Source: an uncultured Oscillospiraceae bacterium
GTDB lineage: Bacteria; Bacillota; Clostridia; Oscillospirales; Oscillospiraceae
Reading direction: 5' to 3'
NCBI GenBank assembly: GCA_905234005.1
Contig: CAJOFW010000070.1
Location: forward strand, 1 to 7,177
DNA: 7,177 nt
Shown piece by piece: positions 1-5,310 of this stretch (positions within the stretch are counted from its first letter, which is position 1; the number at the start of each line of letters is the position of its first letter). Position numbers and translations under genes: made by a program. The notes beneath the pieces are model-generated. The model ran no database searches, was not told the DNA's origin, and worked only from the letters and a program-made list of their open reading frames with translations.

Positions 1-13
1 CCGTCATACGTCC

Positions 14-42
14 ATTATACCCGCCGCGCCGCCGGATGGCAA
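14..42 (-). promoter_or_regulatory. Sigma70-type promoter firing out of the left edge
   Basis: On the minus strand the -35 box TTGCCA (42 to 37) and a perfect -10 box TATAAT (19 to 14) are separated by exactly 17 bp. The predicted transcription start is near position 7, which is also the A of an ATG at 7-5. The transcript would therefore be leaderless, or would belong to an RNA gene or a gene with a start further left. Only seven bases of downstream sequence are visible, so the controlled gene cannot be identified. This promoter diverges from the tRNA promoter, with 24 bp between the two -35 boxes. Confidence 0.6.
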
Positions 43-66
43 CGGTGATTTTTCGCGCTCCGGGAC

Positions 67-95
67 TTGACAGCGCCGCCGAGGGGGGATATAGT
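67..95 (+). promoter_or_regulatory. Promoter of the tRNA-Pro gene
   Basis: A perfect -35 hexamer TTGACA (67-72) lies 17 bp before the -10 hexamer TATAGT (90-95). Transcription would start near 102, giving a leader of about 26 nt before the mature tRNA, to be removed by RNase P. The spacing and near-consensus boxes suit a strong stable-RNA promoter. The spacer is unusually G-rich, with a run of six G at 83-88. Confidence 0.8.
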
Positions 96-127
96 ACATA
101 TGGTAAGCAGGAATTGGACGAACACAC

Positions 128-200
128 CCGGGTGTTGCGCAGCTGGTAGCGCGCGTGGTTTGGGACCACGAGGCCGCAGGTTCGAATCCTGTCACTCGGA
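128..200 (+). tRNA. tRNA-Pro (anticodon UGG)
   Basis: The 73-nt sequence folds into a complete cloverleaf. The acceptor stem is 128-134 with 193-199, with one G-U pair. The D arm is GCGC (137-140) with GCGC (149-152), and the loop carries the GG of positions 18-19. The anticodon stem CGTGG/CCACG flanks the loop TTTGGGA, with anticodon TGG at 161-163. The T arm is 176-180 with 188-192 and the loop TTCGAAT, and the discriminator base is A200. UGG with a modified wobble base can read all or most proline codons. The 3' CCA is not encoded (TTG follows), so a CCA-adding enzyme is needed. The gene has its own promoter and terminator and stands alone. It converges on the lysS operon. Confidence 0.97.
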
Positions 201-204
201 TTGC

Positions 205-241
205 AAAAAGCCCGTAATCGTAAGTGATTGCGGGCTTTTTT
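205..241 (+). terminator. Intrinsic terminator of tRNA-Pro
   Basis: A 10-bp stem (210-219 with 226-235, one G-U pair, loop GTAAGT) is followed by six T (236-241). The five A before the stem (205-209) can pair with the T tract, so the hairpin would also work weakly on the minus strand. It starts a few bases after the tRNA 3' end, as expected for a single-gene stable RNA unit. Confidence 0.9.
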
Positions 242-292
242 GCGTGCTCCGGTTTGCAAGTAAGCTAAAATATACCCCCTCCTTTACCCCCT

Positions 293-463
293 TTAGCCTT
301 TGGCTTTGTCCGTCCGTCCGCTCAATCCGCCACCAGCGCCGCCCACATCAAAGACGTCGGCGTCCGCGTAATCCGGGCGCACGTAGCCCCGGATATACGT
401 GCTCGTCAGCAGATAGCTCCGCTTCGCGCACACAATATTGGAGAACGAGTCAAGCTCCAAATT
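293..463 (-). pseudogene. Possible decayed C-terminal coding fragment
   Basis: Between the tRNA terminator and the lysS terminator there is a minus-strand open frame ending in TAA at 293. From about 463 to 293 its codons look like those of the neighbouring genes, with G/C-ending third positions and a plausible soluble sequence including the stretch YIRGYVRPDYADADVFD and a Gly-rich tail. The frame stays open upstream to an ATG at 544, but that part crosses the lysS terminator hairpin and has no Shine-Dalgarno sequence. It is unlikely to be a working gene. I do not recognise the family. It may be the 3' remnant of a lost gene, or chance. Confidence 0.2.
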
Positions 464-464
464 G

Positions 465-502
465 AAAAATGGCGTCCTGCCCCAAGAGCAAGACGCCATT
501 TT
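465..502 (-). terminator. Strong terminator closing the greA-lysS operon
   Basis: On the minus strand, AAAATGGCGTC (502 to 492) pairs perfectly with GACGCCATTTT (476 to 466). The stem extends inward by three more pairs after one mismatch, to a loop at 481-487. A T tract follows on the minus strand (469 to 465). On the plus strand the hairpin is followed by TTTT (499-502), so it can also stop transcription that passes the tRNA terminator. It lies about 85 bp after the lysS stop. Confidence 0.85.
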
Positions 503-544
503 CGCGGCATTTGATGTAAAACCGGAAAAACAGGCTTTCGCCAA

Positions 545-578
545 TCGCTGAAAAGTCCTTGATTTTCAAGGCTTTGCG
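545..578. repeat. Degenerate dispersed repeat, copy 1
   Basis: The plus strand reads TCGCT, GAAAAG, 11 nt, then CAAGGCTTTGCG. A second copy at 7122-7155 has the same three blocks in the same order and orientation, with a 1-nt insertion after the first block and 10 nt in the gap. Both copies lie in intergenic DNA; this one is just after the lysS stop codon. Its function is unknown. The pair suggests a genome-wide intergenic repeat, but two copies cannot prove it. Confidence 0.4.
552..575 (-). terminator. Weak hairpin directly after lysS
   Basis: CCTTGA (557-562) pairs with TCAAGG (566-571) across a 3-nt loop. Flanking AAAG (552-555) and CTTT (572-575) extend the stem past a one-base bulge. 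On the minus strand the hairpin ends in CTTTT, a short and imperfect U tract 11 bp after the lysS stop. It may be a first, leaky terminator or an RNA 3'-end stabiliser ahead of the stronger hairpin at 465-502. It overlaps the repeat copy at 545-578. Confidence 0.45.
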
Positions 579-585
579 GCCTCGT

Positions 586-2064
586 TCACCCCTCGATGGG
601 CTTCATTGTCGGGAAAAGGATTACGTCGCGGATGGAGTCTGTGCCGGACAGCAGCATGACGCAGCGGTCGATGCCGATGCCCATGCCGCCCGTGGGGGGC
701 ATGCCGTATTCGAGGGCTTCGCAGTCGTCGTTGCCGCGGGCCTTCAGCTCCATCTGCGCCTCGAAGCGAATACGCTGGTCGAGCGGGTCGTTCAGCTCGG
801 AGAAGGCGTTGCCTATCTCGCAGGCGCCGATGAAAAGCTCGAAGCGTTCTGTCATGCGGCCGTCTGCCGGGCTGCGTTTGGCGAGGGGGGAGACCTCGAC
901 CGGGTACATTGTGATGAACGTCGGCTGAATCAGCTTTTCCTCGACCTTCTGGTCGAAGCACTCGTAGAGGATGTTGCCCCAGGTGTGCTCCACGCCGTCG
1001 AGATCCACGCCGGCGGCTTTCGCGGCGGCGGCGGCCTCGTCCGCCGTTGTGATCGTGTCGAAGTCGACGCCGGTGTATGTACGGATGGCCTCGATCATCG
1101 TCATGCGCCGCCAGCCGGGGGTCATGTCGATCGTATAGCCGTTCCATTCGAGCGTATACGTACCGCGCAGCTCCCTTGCGGCGGCGGTCAGGATGCCCTC
1201 GGCGATGTCCATCATCGTCTCGTAGTTCGCGTAGCTCTCGTACAGCTCGACCGTTGTGAACTCGGGGTTGTGCTTTGTGTCCATGCCCTCGTTGCGGAAG
1301 ATGCGGCCGATCTCATAGACACGCTCCATGCCGCCGACGATCAGACGCTTGAGGTTCAGCTCGGTCGCGATGCGCAGGTACATATCGAGGTCGAGGGTGT
1401 TGTGGTGCGTGATAAACGGCCTTGCGTCGGCGCCGCCCTGGATGGTGCCGAGGACGGGGGTTTCCACCTCGAGATAGCCCCGTTCGTCGAGATAGCGGCG
1501 CAGAAGGCGGATGAAGTTGACGCGAAGCTCAAACGTCCGCCGGCTGTCGGGGTTCATGATGAGGTCAAGGTAACGGCGGCGATAGCGCTGGTCGGTGTCG
1601 GTCAGGCCGTGGTATTTCTCGGGCAGGGGGCGCAGGCTCTTGGACAGCAGCCGGATGGCCGTGACGTGGACGGAGATCGCCTCCGTACGCGTCTTGAAGA
1701 CAAAGCCCTCCACGCCGATGATATCGCCCACGTCCCAGGTCTTGACCTCGGCCATGGTCTCCGCGCCCAGCTCGTTCACGCTGACGTAGAGCTGGATGCG
1801 GCCCCGGTCGTCCATGAGATCCATGAAGCCGGCCTTGCCCTGCACACGCTTGGCCATGACGCGGCCGGCGACGCGGACGGTCTTGCCCTCGAGCGCGTCG
1901 TAATCGCCGGTGATATCGGCGGAGTAGTGGGTGCGGTCGAATTTTGTGATGTGGTAGGGGTCGCGCTCCGCGTCCTGGAGCTTGTAGAGCTTTTCGCGGC
2001 GGACGCGCATTTCGTCGGAGAGACCGGCGGGCTCGGTGCGGTAACCCTCTGGATACTGCGTCAT
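586..2064 (-). CDS. lysS: Lysyl-tRNA synthetase, class II
   Basis: LysS joins L-lysine to tRNA-Lys using ATP in the cytoplasm. The 492-residue product has the usual length and layout. A helical N-terminus is followed by an OB-fold anticodon-binding domain (about residues 62-142, with VRVAGRVMAKR at its start), then the class II catalytic core. Motif 1 is near 178-205. Motif 2 (RIFRNEGMD, 254-262) is followed by the class-typical HNPEFTTVELY. Motif 3 (GMGIGIDR, 460-467) supplies the ATP-contacting Arg467. The ARPFIT segment (214-219) is typical of LysRS. No key motif is missing. The ATG start is 15 nt after the greA stop, and its Shine-Dalgarno AAGGAG (2081-2076) overlaps that stop. The gene is thus very likely translated from the greA-lysS mRNA. 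Confidence 0.98.
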   Translation of the reverse strand: MTQYPEGYRTEPAGLSDEMRVRREKLYKLQDAERDPYHITKFDRTHYSADITGDYDALEGKTVRVAGRVMAKRVQGKAGFMDLMDDRGRIQLYVSVNELGAETMAEVKTWDVGDIIGVEGFVFKTRTEAISVHVTAIRLLSKSLRPLPEKYHGLTDTDQRYRRRYLDLIMNPDSRRTFELRVNFIRLLRRYLDERGYLEVETPVLGTIQGGADARPFITHHNTLDLDMYLRIATELNLKRLIVGGMERVYEIGRIFRNEGMDTKHNPEFTTVELYESYANYETMMDIAEGILTAAARELRGTYTLEWNGYTIDMTPGWRRMTMIEAIRTYTGVDFDTITTADEAAAAAKAAGVDLDGVEHTWGNILYECFDQKVEEKLIQPTFITMYPVEVSPLAKRSPADGRMTERFELFIGACEIGNAFSELNDPLDQRIRFEAQMELKARGNDDCEALEYGMPPTGGMGIGIDRCVMLLSGTDSIRDVILFPTMKPIEG

Positions 2065-2079
2065 GATGGTTCTGTCTCC

Positions 2080-2553
2080 TTAATATGTGACCTTGAGAAT
2101 TTTGAATTCCAGCTCACCGGCGGGGGCCTCAACGCGGATCACGTCGCCGGGCGTGTGGCCCATCATGCCGCGGCCGAGGGGGGAGTCGTCGGAGATGCGG
2201 CCGATTGCGGGGTTGGCCTCCTGGCTGCCGACGATCTGATACTCGATCTCCTCGTCAAATTCCACGTCGAGGACGGTCACGCGGCTGCCGATGCCGATGC
2301 TGGTGCCGCGGGCGGATTTTTCGACGATATCGGCGTTTTCGAGAAGGTTTTTATATTCGGCGATCTTGGAGTAGAGCTTGCCCTGCTCTGTCTTGGCCTC
2401 GTCGTATTCGCTGTTTTCGGAGAGGTCGCCGTAGCTGCGGGCCTCCTTGATCTGCTCCGCGACCTCGCGCTCGCGCACGGTCTGGAGGTATTCGAGCTCC
2501 TTGGCGATCTCATCGTACCGCTCCCGGCTCATCTTGTATTTCGTTTCAGCCAT
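2080..2553 (-). CDS. greA: Transcription elongation factor GreA
   Basis: GreA enters the secondary channel of backtracked RNA polymerase and stimulates cleavage of the nascent RNA 3' end. The 157-residue protein matches the family length of about 158. The N-terminal coiled coil (about residues 8-76) carries the tip motif GDLSENSEY, with acidic Asp43 and Glu46 corresponding to the catalytic-tip D41/E44 of E. coli GreA. The C-terminal FKBP-like domain (about 82-157) contains ISDDSPLGRGMMGHTPGD (120-137), typical of GreA. The start is the ATG at 2553, preceded by GGAGG six bases upstream. The frame remains open to 2634, but that would translate through the promoter and the true 5' leader. It is the first gene of the greA-lysS unit. 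Confidence 0.97.
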   Translation of the reverse strand: MAETKYKMSRERYDEIAKELEYLQTVREREVAEQIKEARSYGDLSENSEYDEAKTEQGKLYSKIAEYKNLLENADIVEKSARGTSIGIGSRVTVLDVEFDEEIEYQIVGSQEANPAIGRISDDSPLGRGMMGHTPGDVIRVEAPAGELEFKILKVTY

Positions 2554-2605
2554 TTGTTGCCTCCGGTATGTGTTCAGAAATTGTATTCTTGCATTCAGAT
2601 ATAAT

Positions 2606-2634
2606 ATTATAATGAAACAGCAAACCCCTGTCAA
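2606..2634 (-). promoter_or_regulatory. Consensus promoter of greA-lysS
   Basis: On the minus strand a perfect -35 TTGACA (2634 to 2629) and a perfect -10 TATAAT (2611 to 2606) are separated by exactly 17 bp. Transcription would start near 2599, giving a leader of about 45 nt before the greA ATG. The -35 box includes the TGA stop codon of the upstream ctp gene (2633-2631), so there is no spare DNA between the two units. This should be a strong housekeeping-sigma promoter, making greA-lysS expression largely independent of the ftsEX block. Confidence 0.92.
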
Positions 2635-3800
2635 GCACGCAATTCGTCGATCGCGGCCTGAATTTGAAGGTCCTGCCCGGACGTGAGCCAGCCGGTGTCA
2701 AACAGCAGCCGATCCTCGTCCGAGAGCGCGATCTCCACGTCCGGTACAATGCCGCCCGTCTCGTAGAGATCGACGCGGTTCGGCGTGAGGTAGGCAAACT
2801 GCGAGATGTGCACGGCGCTGCCGTCCGCGAGGGGGTAGGTGACCTGGCTGCGGGATTTGCCCGTCGTCGCCTCGCCGACGACGGTCGCCCACTCGTACTC
2901 ACGCAGGGCGGCGGCGAAGAACTCCGCCGCGCTGTAGCTGTCGCCGTTCACGAGAACCGCCATGGGCAGCTCCACACACGACGCGTCCGAGGTCTCCACG
3001 GACTCGTGTCCGGCCTTGTCGGAGCGGATGAATACCACGCCCTCGGGCAGCAGGTAGTCGAGCAGCGCCACAAGCTCCGTGAGCTGTCCGCCGGGATTCG
3101 AGCGCACGTCGAAGATCAGCGCCGACGCGCCTTCGTCCACCAGCGTCTCGATGGCGGCGACGGATTCCGCCGCGGCGCCGTCCCGGAAGTTGTCGATGTC
3201 GATATAGCCGACGCCGCCGTCGAGCATCTCATAGCGCACGGGCGAGCTGAATACGACCTCGCAGGACACGGGAATGTCCTCCGTAGAGCCATCCTCACGC
3301 AGGACGGTGACGACGGCCGTGCCGCCGTAATCGGCCTGAACCAGCGTCCGCACGTCGCCCGTATCCCCGCCGACGACCGATTCGCCGTCCACGGCGAGGA
3401 TGATATCCCCGGCGGCGATGCCCGCCCGCTGGGCGGGGCCGTCCTTTGTGACGCTGACGATGAGGAAGCCGCCGGATTCCTCGTCCTGCGAGATCGTCAC
3501 GCCGATGCCCTGATAGACGTTCGCGGAATAGTCCTGATACGCGGCGTATGTCTCCGCGTCCATGTAGTAGCTCCAGTGATCGTCGAGGCTCTGCACCGCG
3601 CCGGCGAGCGCGCCGTCCGTGACCTCGCCGACGTCATAGTCGCCGATGAAGCGCGTCCGGACGATGCGCAGCAGCGACGCGTACTTGAGCGAGGCGAACA
3701 GGGGGGAGACGCCGCCGAAGACAAGCGTCACGATGAGGATCGCCGCGAGAACACCGGCGAGGAAGGCCGCGGCGCGGCCGGAGAGATCATTCTTTCGCAA
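2631..3800 (-). CDS. Membrane-anchored S41 C-terminal processing protease (CtpA/CtpB type)
   Basis: This 389-residue protein is a carboxy-terminal processing serine protease acting outside the membrane. A single N-terminal membrane segment (about 10-30) anchors it. A helical region precedes a PDZ domain (about 92-176; YQGIGV, then GPAQRAGIAAGDIILAVDG), followed by the S41 core. SYSAAEFF contains the predicted nucleophile Ser290. Lys315 (TTGKS) and Gln319 follow with the same 25 and 4 residue spacing as the Ser-Lys-Gln set of E. coli Prc. The start is TTG at 3800, because the next in-frame Met is residue 80. The start is supported by AGGTGA at 3812-3807. The gene lies 115 bp after the M23 peptidase gene, and known relatives are often beside ftsEX in Firmicutes. 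It may process an envelope protein or the neighbouring hydrolase, which is inference. The stop codon lies inside the greA promoter. Confidence 0.95.
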   Translation of the reverse strand: MRKNDLSGRAAAFLAGVLAAILIVTLVFGGVSPLFASLKYASLLRIVRTRFIGDYDVGEVTDGALAGAVQSLDDHWSYYMDAETYAAYQDYSANVYQGIGVTISQDEESGGFLIVSVTKDGPAQRAGIAAGDIILAVDGESVVGGDTGDVRTLVQADYGGTAVVTVLREDGSTEDIPVSCEVVFSSPVRYEMLDGGVGYIDIDNFRDGAAAESVAAIETLVDEGASALIFDVRSNPGGQLTELVALLDYLLPEGVVFIRSDKAGHESVETSDASCVELPMAVLVNGDSYSAAEFFAAALREYEWATVVGEATTGKSRSQVTYPLADGSAVHISQFAYLTPNRVDLYETGGIVPDVEIALSDEDRLLFDTGWLTSGQDLQIQAAIDELRA

Positions 3801-3806
3801 TTCGGT

Positions 3807-3812
3807 TCACCT
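3807..3812 (-). promoter_or_regulatory. Shine-Dalgarno fixing the TTG start of ctp
   Basis: AGGTGA on the minus strand lies six bases before the TTG at 3800-3798. No ATG or GTG in the right frame and position would keep the N-terminal membrane anchor, so this site decides the start. Confidence 0.7.
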
Positions 3813-3821
3813 GCAAGGAAA

Positions 3822-3843
3822 CGGGCGGCTTGTACGCCGCCCG
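3822..3843. terminator. GC-rich hairpin in the M23 peptidase-ctp gap
   Basis: CGGGCGGC (3822-3829) pairs perfectly with GCCGCCCG (3836-3843) across the loop TTGTAC. In the direction of the genes it is followed only by TTTCCTT, a poor U tract, so it would be a partial terminator or a stabiliser of the ctp mRNA 5' end. On the plus strand it is followed by GG and five T, but no plus-strand gene here needs a terminator. It ends nine bases before the ctp Shine-Dalgarno and does not cover it. Confidence 0.5.
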
Positions 3844-3872
3844 GGTTTTTGTGGTGGAAAAATGTCAAAGAC

Positions 3873-3917
3873 GATATCCGTCGGATAACGACGGTACCGG
3901 CGCAGATGACGGATATC
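3873..3917 (-). other. Alternative RNA hairpins at the end of the M23 peptidase gene
   Basis: GATATCCGTC (3873-3882) and GACGGATATC (3908-3917) form a perfect 10-bp inverted repeat around a 25-nt loop. The distal arm reaches into the M23 gene stop codon. Part of the first arm can instead pair inside the loop: CCGTCG (3878-3883) with CGACGG (3889-3894), loop GATAA on the plus strand. The two folds share 3878-3882 and exclude each other. No clean U tract follows, so this is not an obvious terminator. An mRNA stabiliser, processing site or attenuator are the options. Confidence 0.5.
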
Positions 3918-5295
3918 AATAGTACGAGAACGCCAGCGGGTTCGTCGTGGAGCCGGTCGAGCTGGAACGGATCTCGAAGTGCAGATGCGGGCCGGTGGAG
4001 TTGCCGGTGGAGCCGACGTAGCCGATCGTGTCGCCCATGCTCACGCTCTGGCCCACGTAGGCGGCGATCGAGGACATATGCCCGTACAGGGTAGTATAGC
4101 CGTTTCCGTGGTTAATCATGACGCAGTTGCCGTAGCCGCCGTTCCAGCCGGCGTAGATGACCGTGCCGCCGGCCGCCGCCCAGATCGCCGTGCCGTAGGC
4201 CGCGCCGATATCCGTGCCGGCGTGGAGGGTGTATACGCCCGTCACGGGATTTGTGCGGTAGCCGTAGTTCGAGGTGATTGTACGCGTGTACGTCGGCCAC
4301 ATCATCCATGTGCCGGAGCTGCTGGACGCGGAGCCGGATGAGCTGCCGCCCGTGCTGCCGGATATGGCGGTGCTGCTGTAGCTGGAGCTGGAACTGGAAC
4401 TGGAGCCGGAGCCGGAGCTTTGCGCCGCTGCCGCCGCCCTGCGGGCCGCCTCCTCGGCCGCCTTCCGCGCCGCCTCCTCGGCTGCCTTGCGGGCTGCCTC
4501 CTCGGCCGCCTTGGCCTCCTCAAGCTCCTTCTCCTTCTGGACGATCAGGGCCTCGACCTCGGCCTGGGTCTCGCGTTCCTCGGCGAGAAGCTCCTGCTGG
4601 GCGTCGATGTCGTTCTGCATCTCGGCGATGAGCTGCTCGGCGGCCTCGATGTCGGCCTCGAGCTGGGCCTTTTTCGCCTCCAGCTCGATGTGGTTCTGCT
4701 CGTTTTCGGCGAAGAGCTGTTCGGCCTCCGCCTCGAGTGCTTCGACATTCTCCCGGGCCTCGATGTACGACGCCTCGAGATCCTGATCGTACTCCATGAC
4801 CTCGTTCACGAGATCGAGCCGTGTCAGGAAGTCGGAAAAGCTCGTCGCGTCGAACAGCACCTCCGCGTAGCCGAGGTTGGAGGACTCCTCCATCGCCCGC
4901 ACACGGGCCTGCCAGCGGTCGAGCTGCTCCTGCTCCTCAGCCTTCGCGTCCTCGAGATCCTGCTGCATATTGGAGACGAGGCGGTCGATGATGTCGATCT
5001 GCTCCTGGATCACGTCCAGCTCCTGCTGGGCCAGCGTGTTCTTCTCGTCCAATATGCGCTTTTTGGCCATGACGGTCGCCTGCTCGTAATCGAGACTGTC
5101 GATCTCTGCCTGAATTTCGTTCATGCGGGACTGAATGTCGCTCTTCTGGCTGTTTAGATCGTCAATCTCCGCCTGGATCGCCGTGCTGGACGCGGCGTAG
5201 GCCATGGAGCTGATGACGCTCGAGAGAAGGCCGAGGATCATCAGCAGCGCCAGTATGACGCATACGATCTGGATGAACAGCTTGCGGTTTTTCAA
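3916..5295 (-). CDS. EnvC-like coiled-coil M23 peptidoglycan endopeptidase
   Basis: This 459-residue secreted protein probably cleaves peptidoglycan cross-bridges or stem peptides under FtsEX control. An N-terminal hydrophobic signal segment (about 7-25, possible cleavage after AYAA) precedes long coiled coils (about 38-285). An Ala/Glu/Arg-rich repeat region (263-292) and a Ser-rich linker (about 293-328) follow. The C-terminal LytM/M23 domain (about 340-445) has HAGTD with zinc ligands His358 and Asp362, LYGHM with His406, and PHLHFE with His437 and His439. All expected zinc and catalytic positions are present, so it should be an active enzyme, unlike the degenerate LytM domain of E. coli EnvC. 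The start is TTG at 5295, with AGGAGG seven bases upstream. It starts 15 nt after ftsX. The coiled coil is the likely contact with the FtsX external domain. Confidence 0.93.
   Translation of the reverse strand: MKNRKLFIQIVCVILALLMILGLLSSVISSMAYAASSTAIQAEIDDLNSQKSDIQSRMNEIQAEIDSLDYEQATVMAKKRILDEKNTLAQQELDVIQEQIDIIDRLVSNMQQDLEDAKAEEQEQLDRWQARVRAMEESSNLGYAEVLFDATSFSDFLTRLDLVNEVMEYDQDLEASYIEARENVEALEAEAEQLFAENEQNHIELEAKKAQLEADIEAAEQLIAEMQNDIDAQQELLAEERETQAEVEALIVQKEKELEEAKAAEEAARKAAEEAARKAAEEAARRAAAAAQSSGSGSSSSSSSSYSSTAISGSTGGSSSGSASSSSGTWMMWPTYTRTITSNYGYRTNPVTGVYTLHAGTDIGAAYGTAIWAAAGGTVIYAGWNGGYGNCVMINHGNGYTTLYGHMSSIAAYVGQSVSMGDTIGYVGSTGNSTGPHLHFEIRSSSTGSTTNPLAFSYY
4448..4510 (-). repeat. 24-bp in-frame tandem repeat in the M23 peptidase gene
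   Basis: Units at 4448-4471 and 4472-4495 and a partial third from 4496 encode an eight-residue AAEEAARK repeat. The copies differ at only a few bases, so slippage could change their number. The repeat continues the helix between the coiled coil and the Ser-rich linker, probably as a spacer that tolerates length change. Confidence 0.85.
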
Positions 5296-5302
5296 GGATA
5301 CC

Positions 5303-5308
5303 CCTCCT
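5303..5308 (-). promoter_or_regulatory. Shine-Dalgarno fixing the TTG start of the M23 peptidase
   Basis: A perfect AGGAGG on the minus strand lies seven bases before the TTG at 5295-5293. The next in-frame Met is inside the signal segment (residue 19), so TTG is the only start that keeps a full signal peptide. Confidence 0.85.
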
Positions 5309-5310
5309 TT

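Noticed and set aside
4..195. A 63-codon minus-strand frame across the tRNA gene
   Set aside because: It runs through the tRNA and its promoter. The apparent sequence comes from antisense tRNA.
128..241. tRNA-Pro as an integration site for a mobile element
   Set aside because: No direct repeat of the tRNA 3' end, integrase or element border is visible in the window.
67..465. A 132-codon plus-strand frame starting in the tRNA promoter
   Set aside because: It passes through the promoter, tRNA and terminator, so it cannot be a normal coding region.
559..2604. A 681-codon plus-strand open frame opposite lysS and greA
   Set aside because: It is the mirror of GC-rich genes whose codon bias removes stops on the other strand. 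It has no recognisable domain, and lysS and greA are certain.
3846..3868. TTGACA on the minus strand upstream of ctp as a possible ctp promoter
   Set aside because: The position 17 bp downstream holds CCCGGG, and no -10-like hexamer occurs at 16-18 bp spacing, so it is an orphan -35 match.
2664..4094. A 476-codon plus-strand open frame opposite ctp and the end of the M23 gene
   Set aside because: The composition is His/Asp/Val/Arg-rich, typical of antisense frames, with no family motif. It lies across two well-supported genes.
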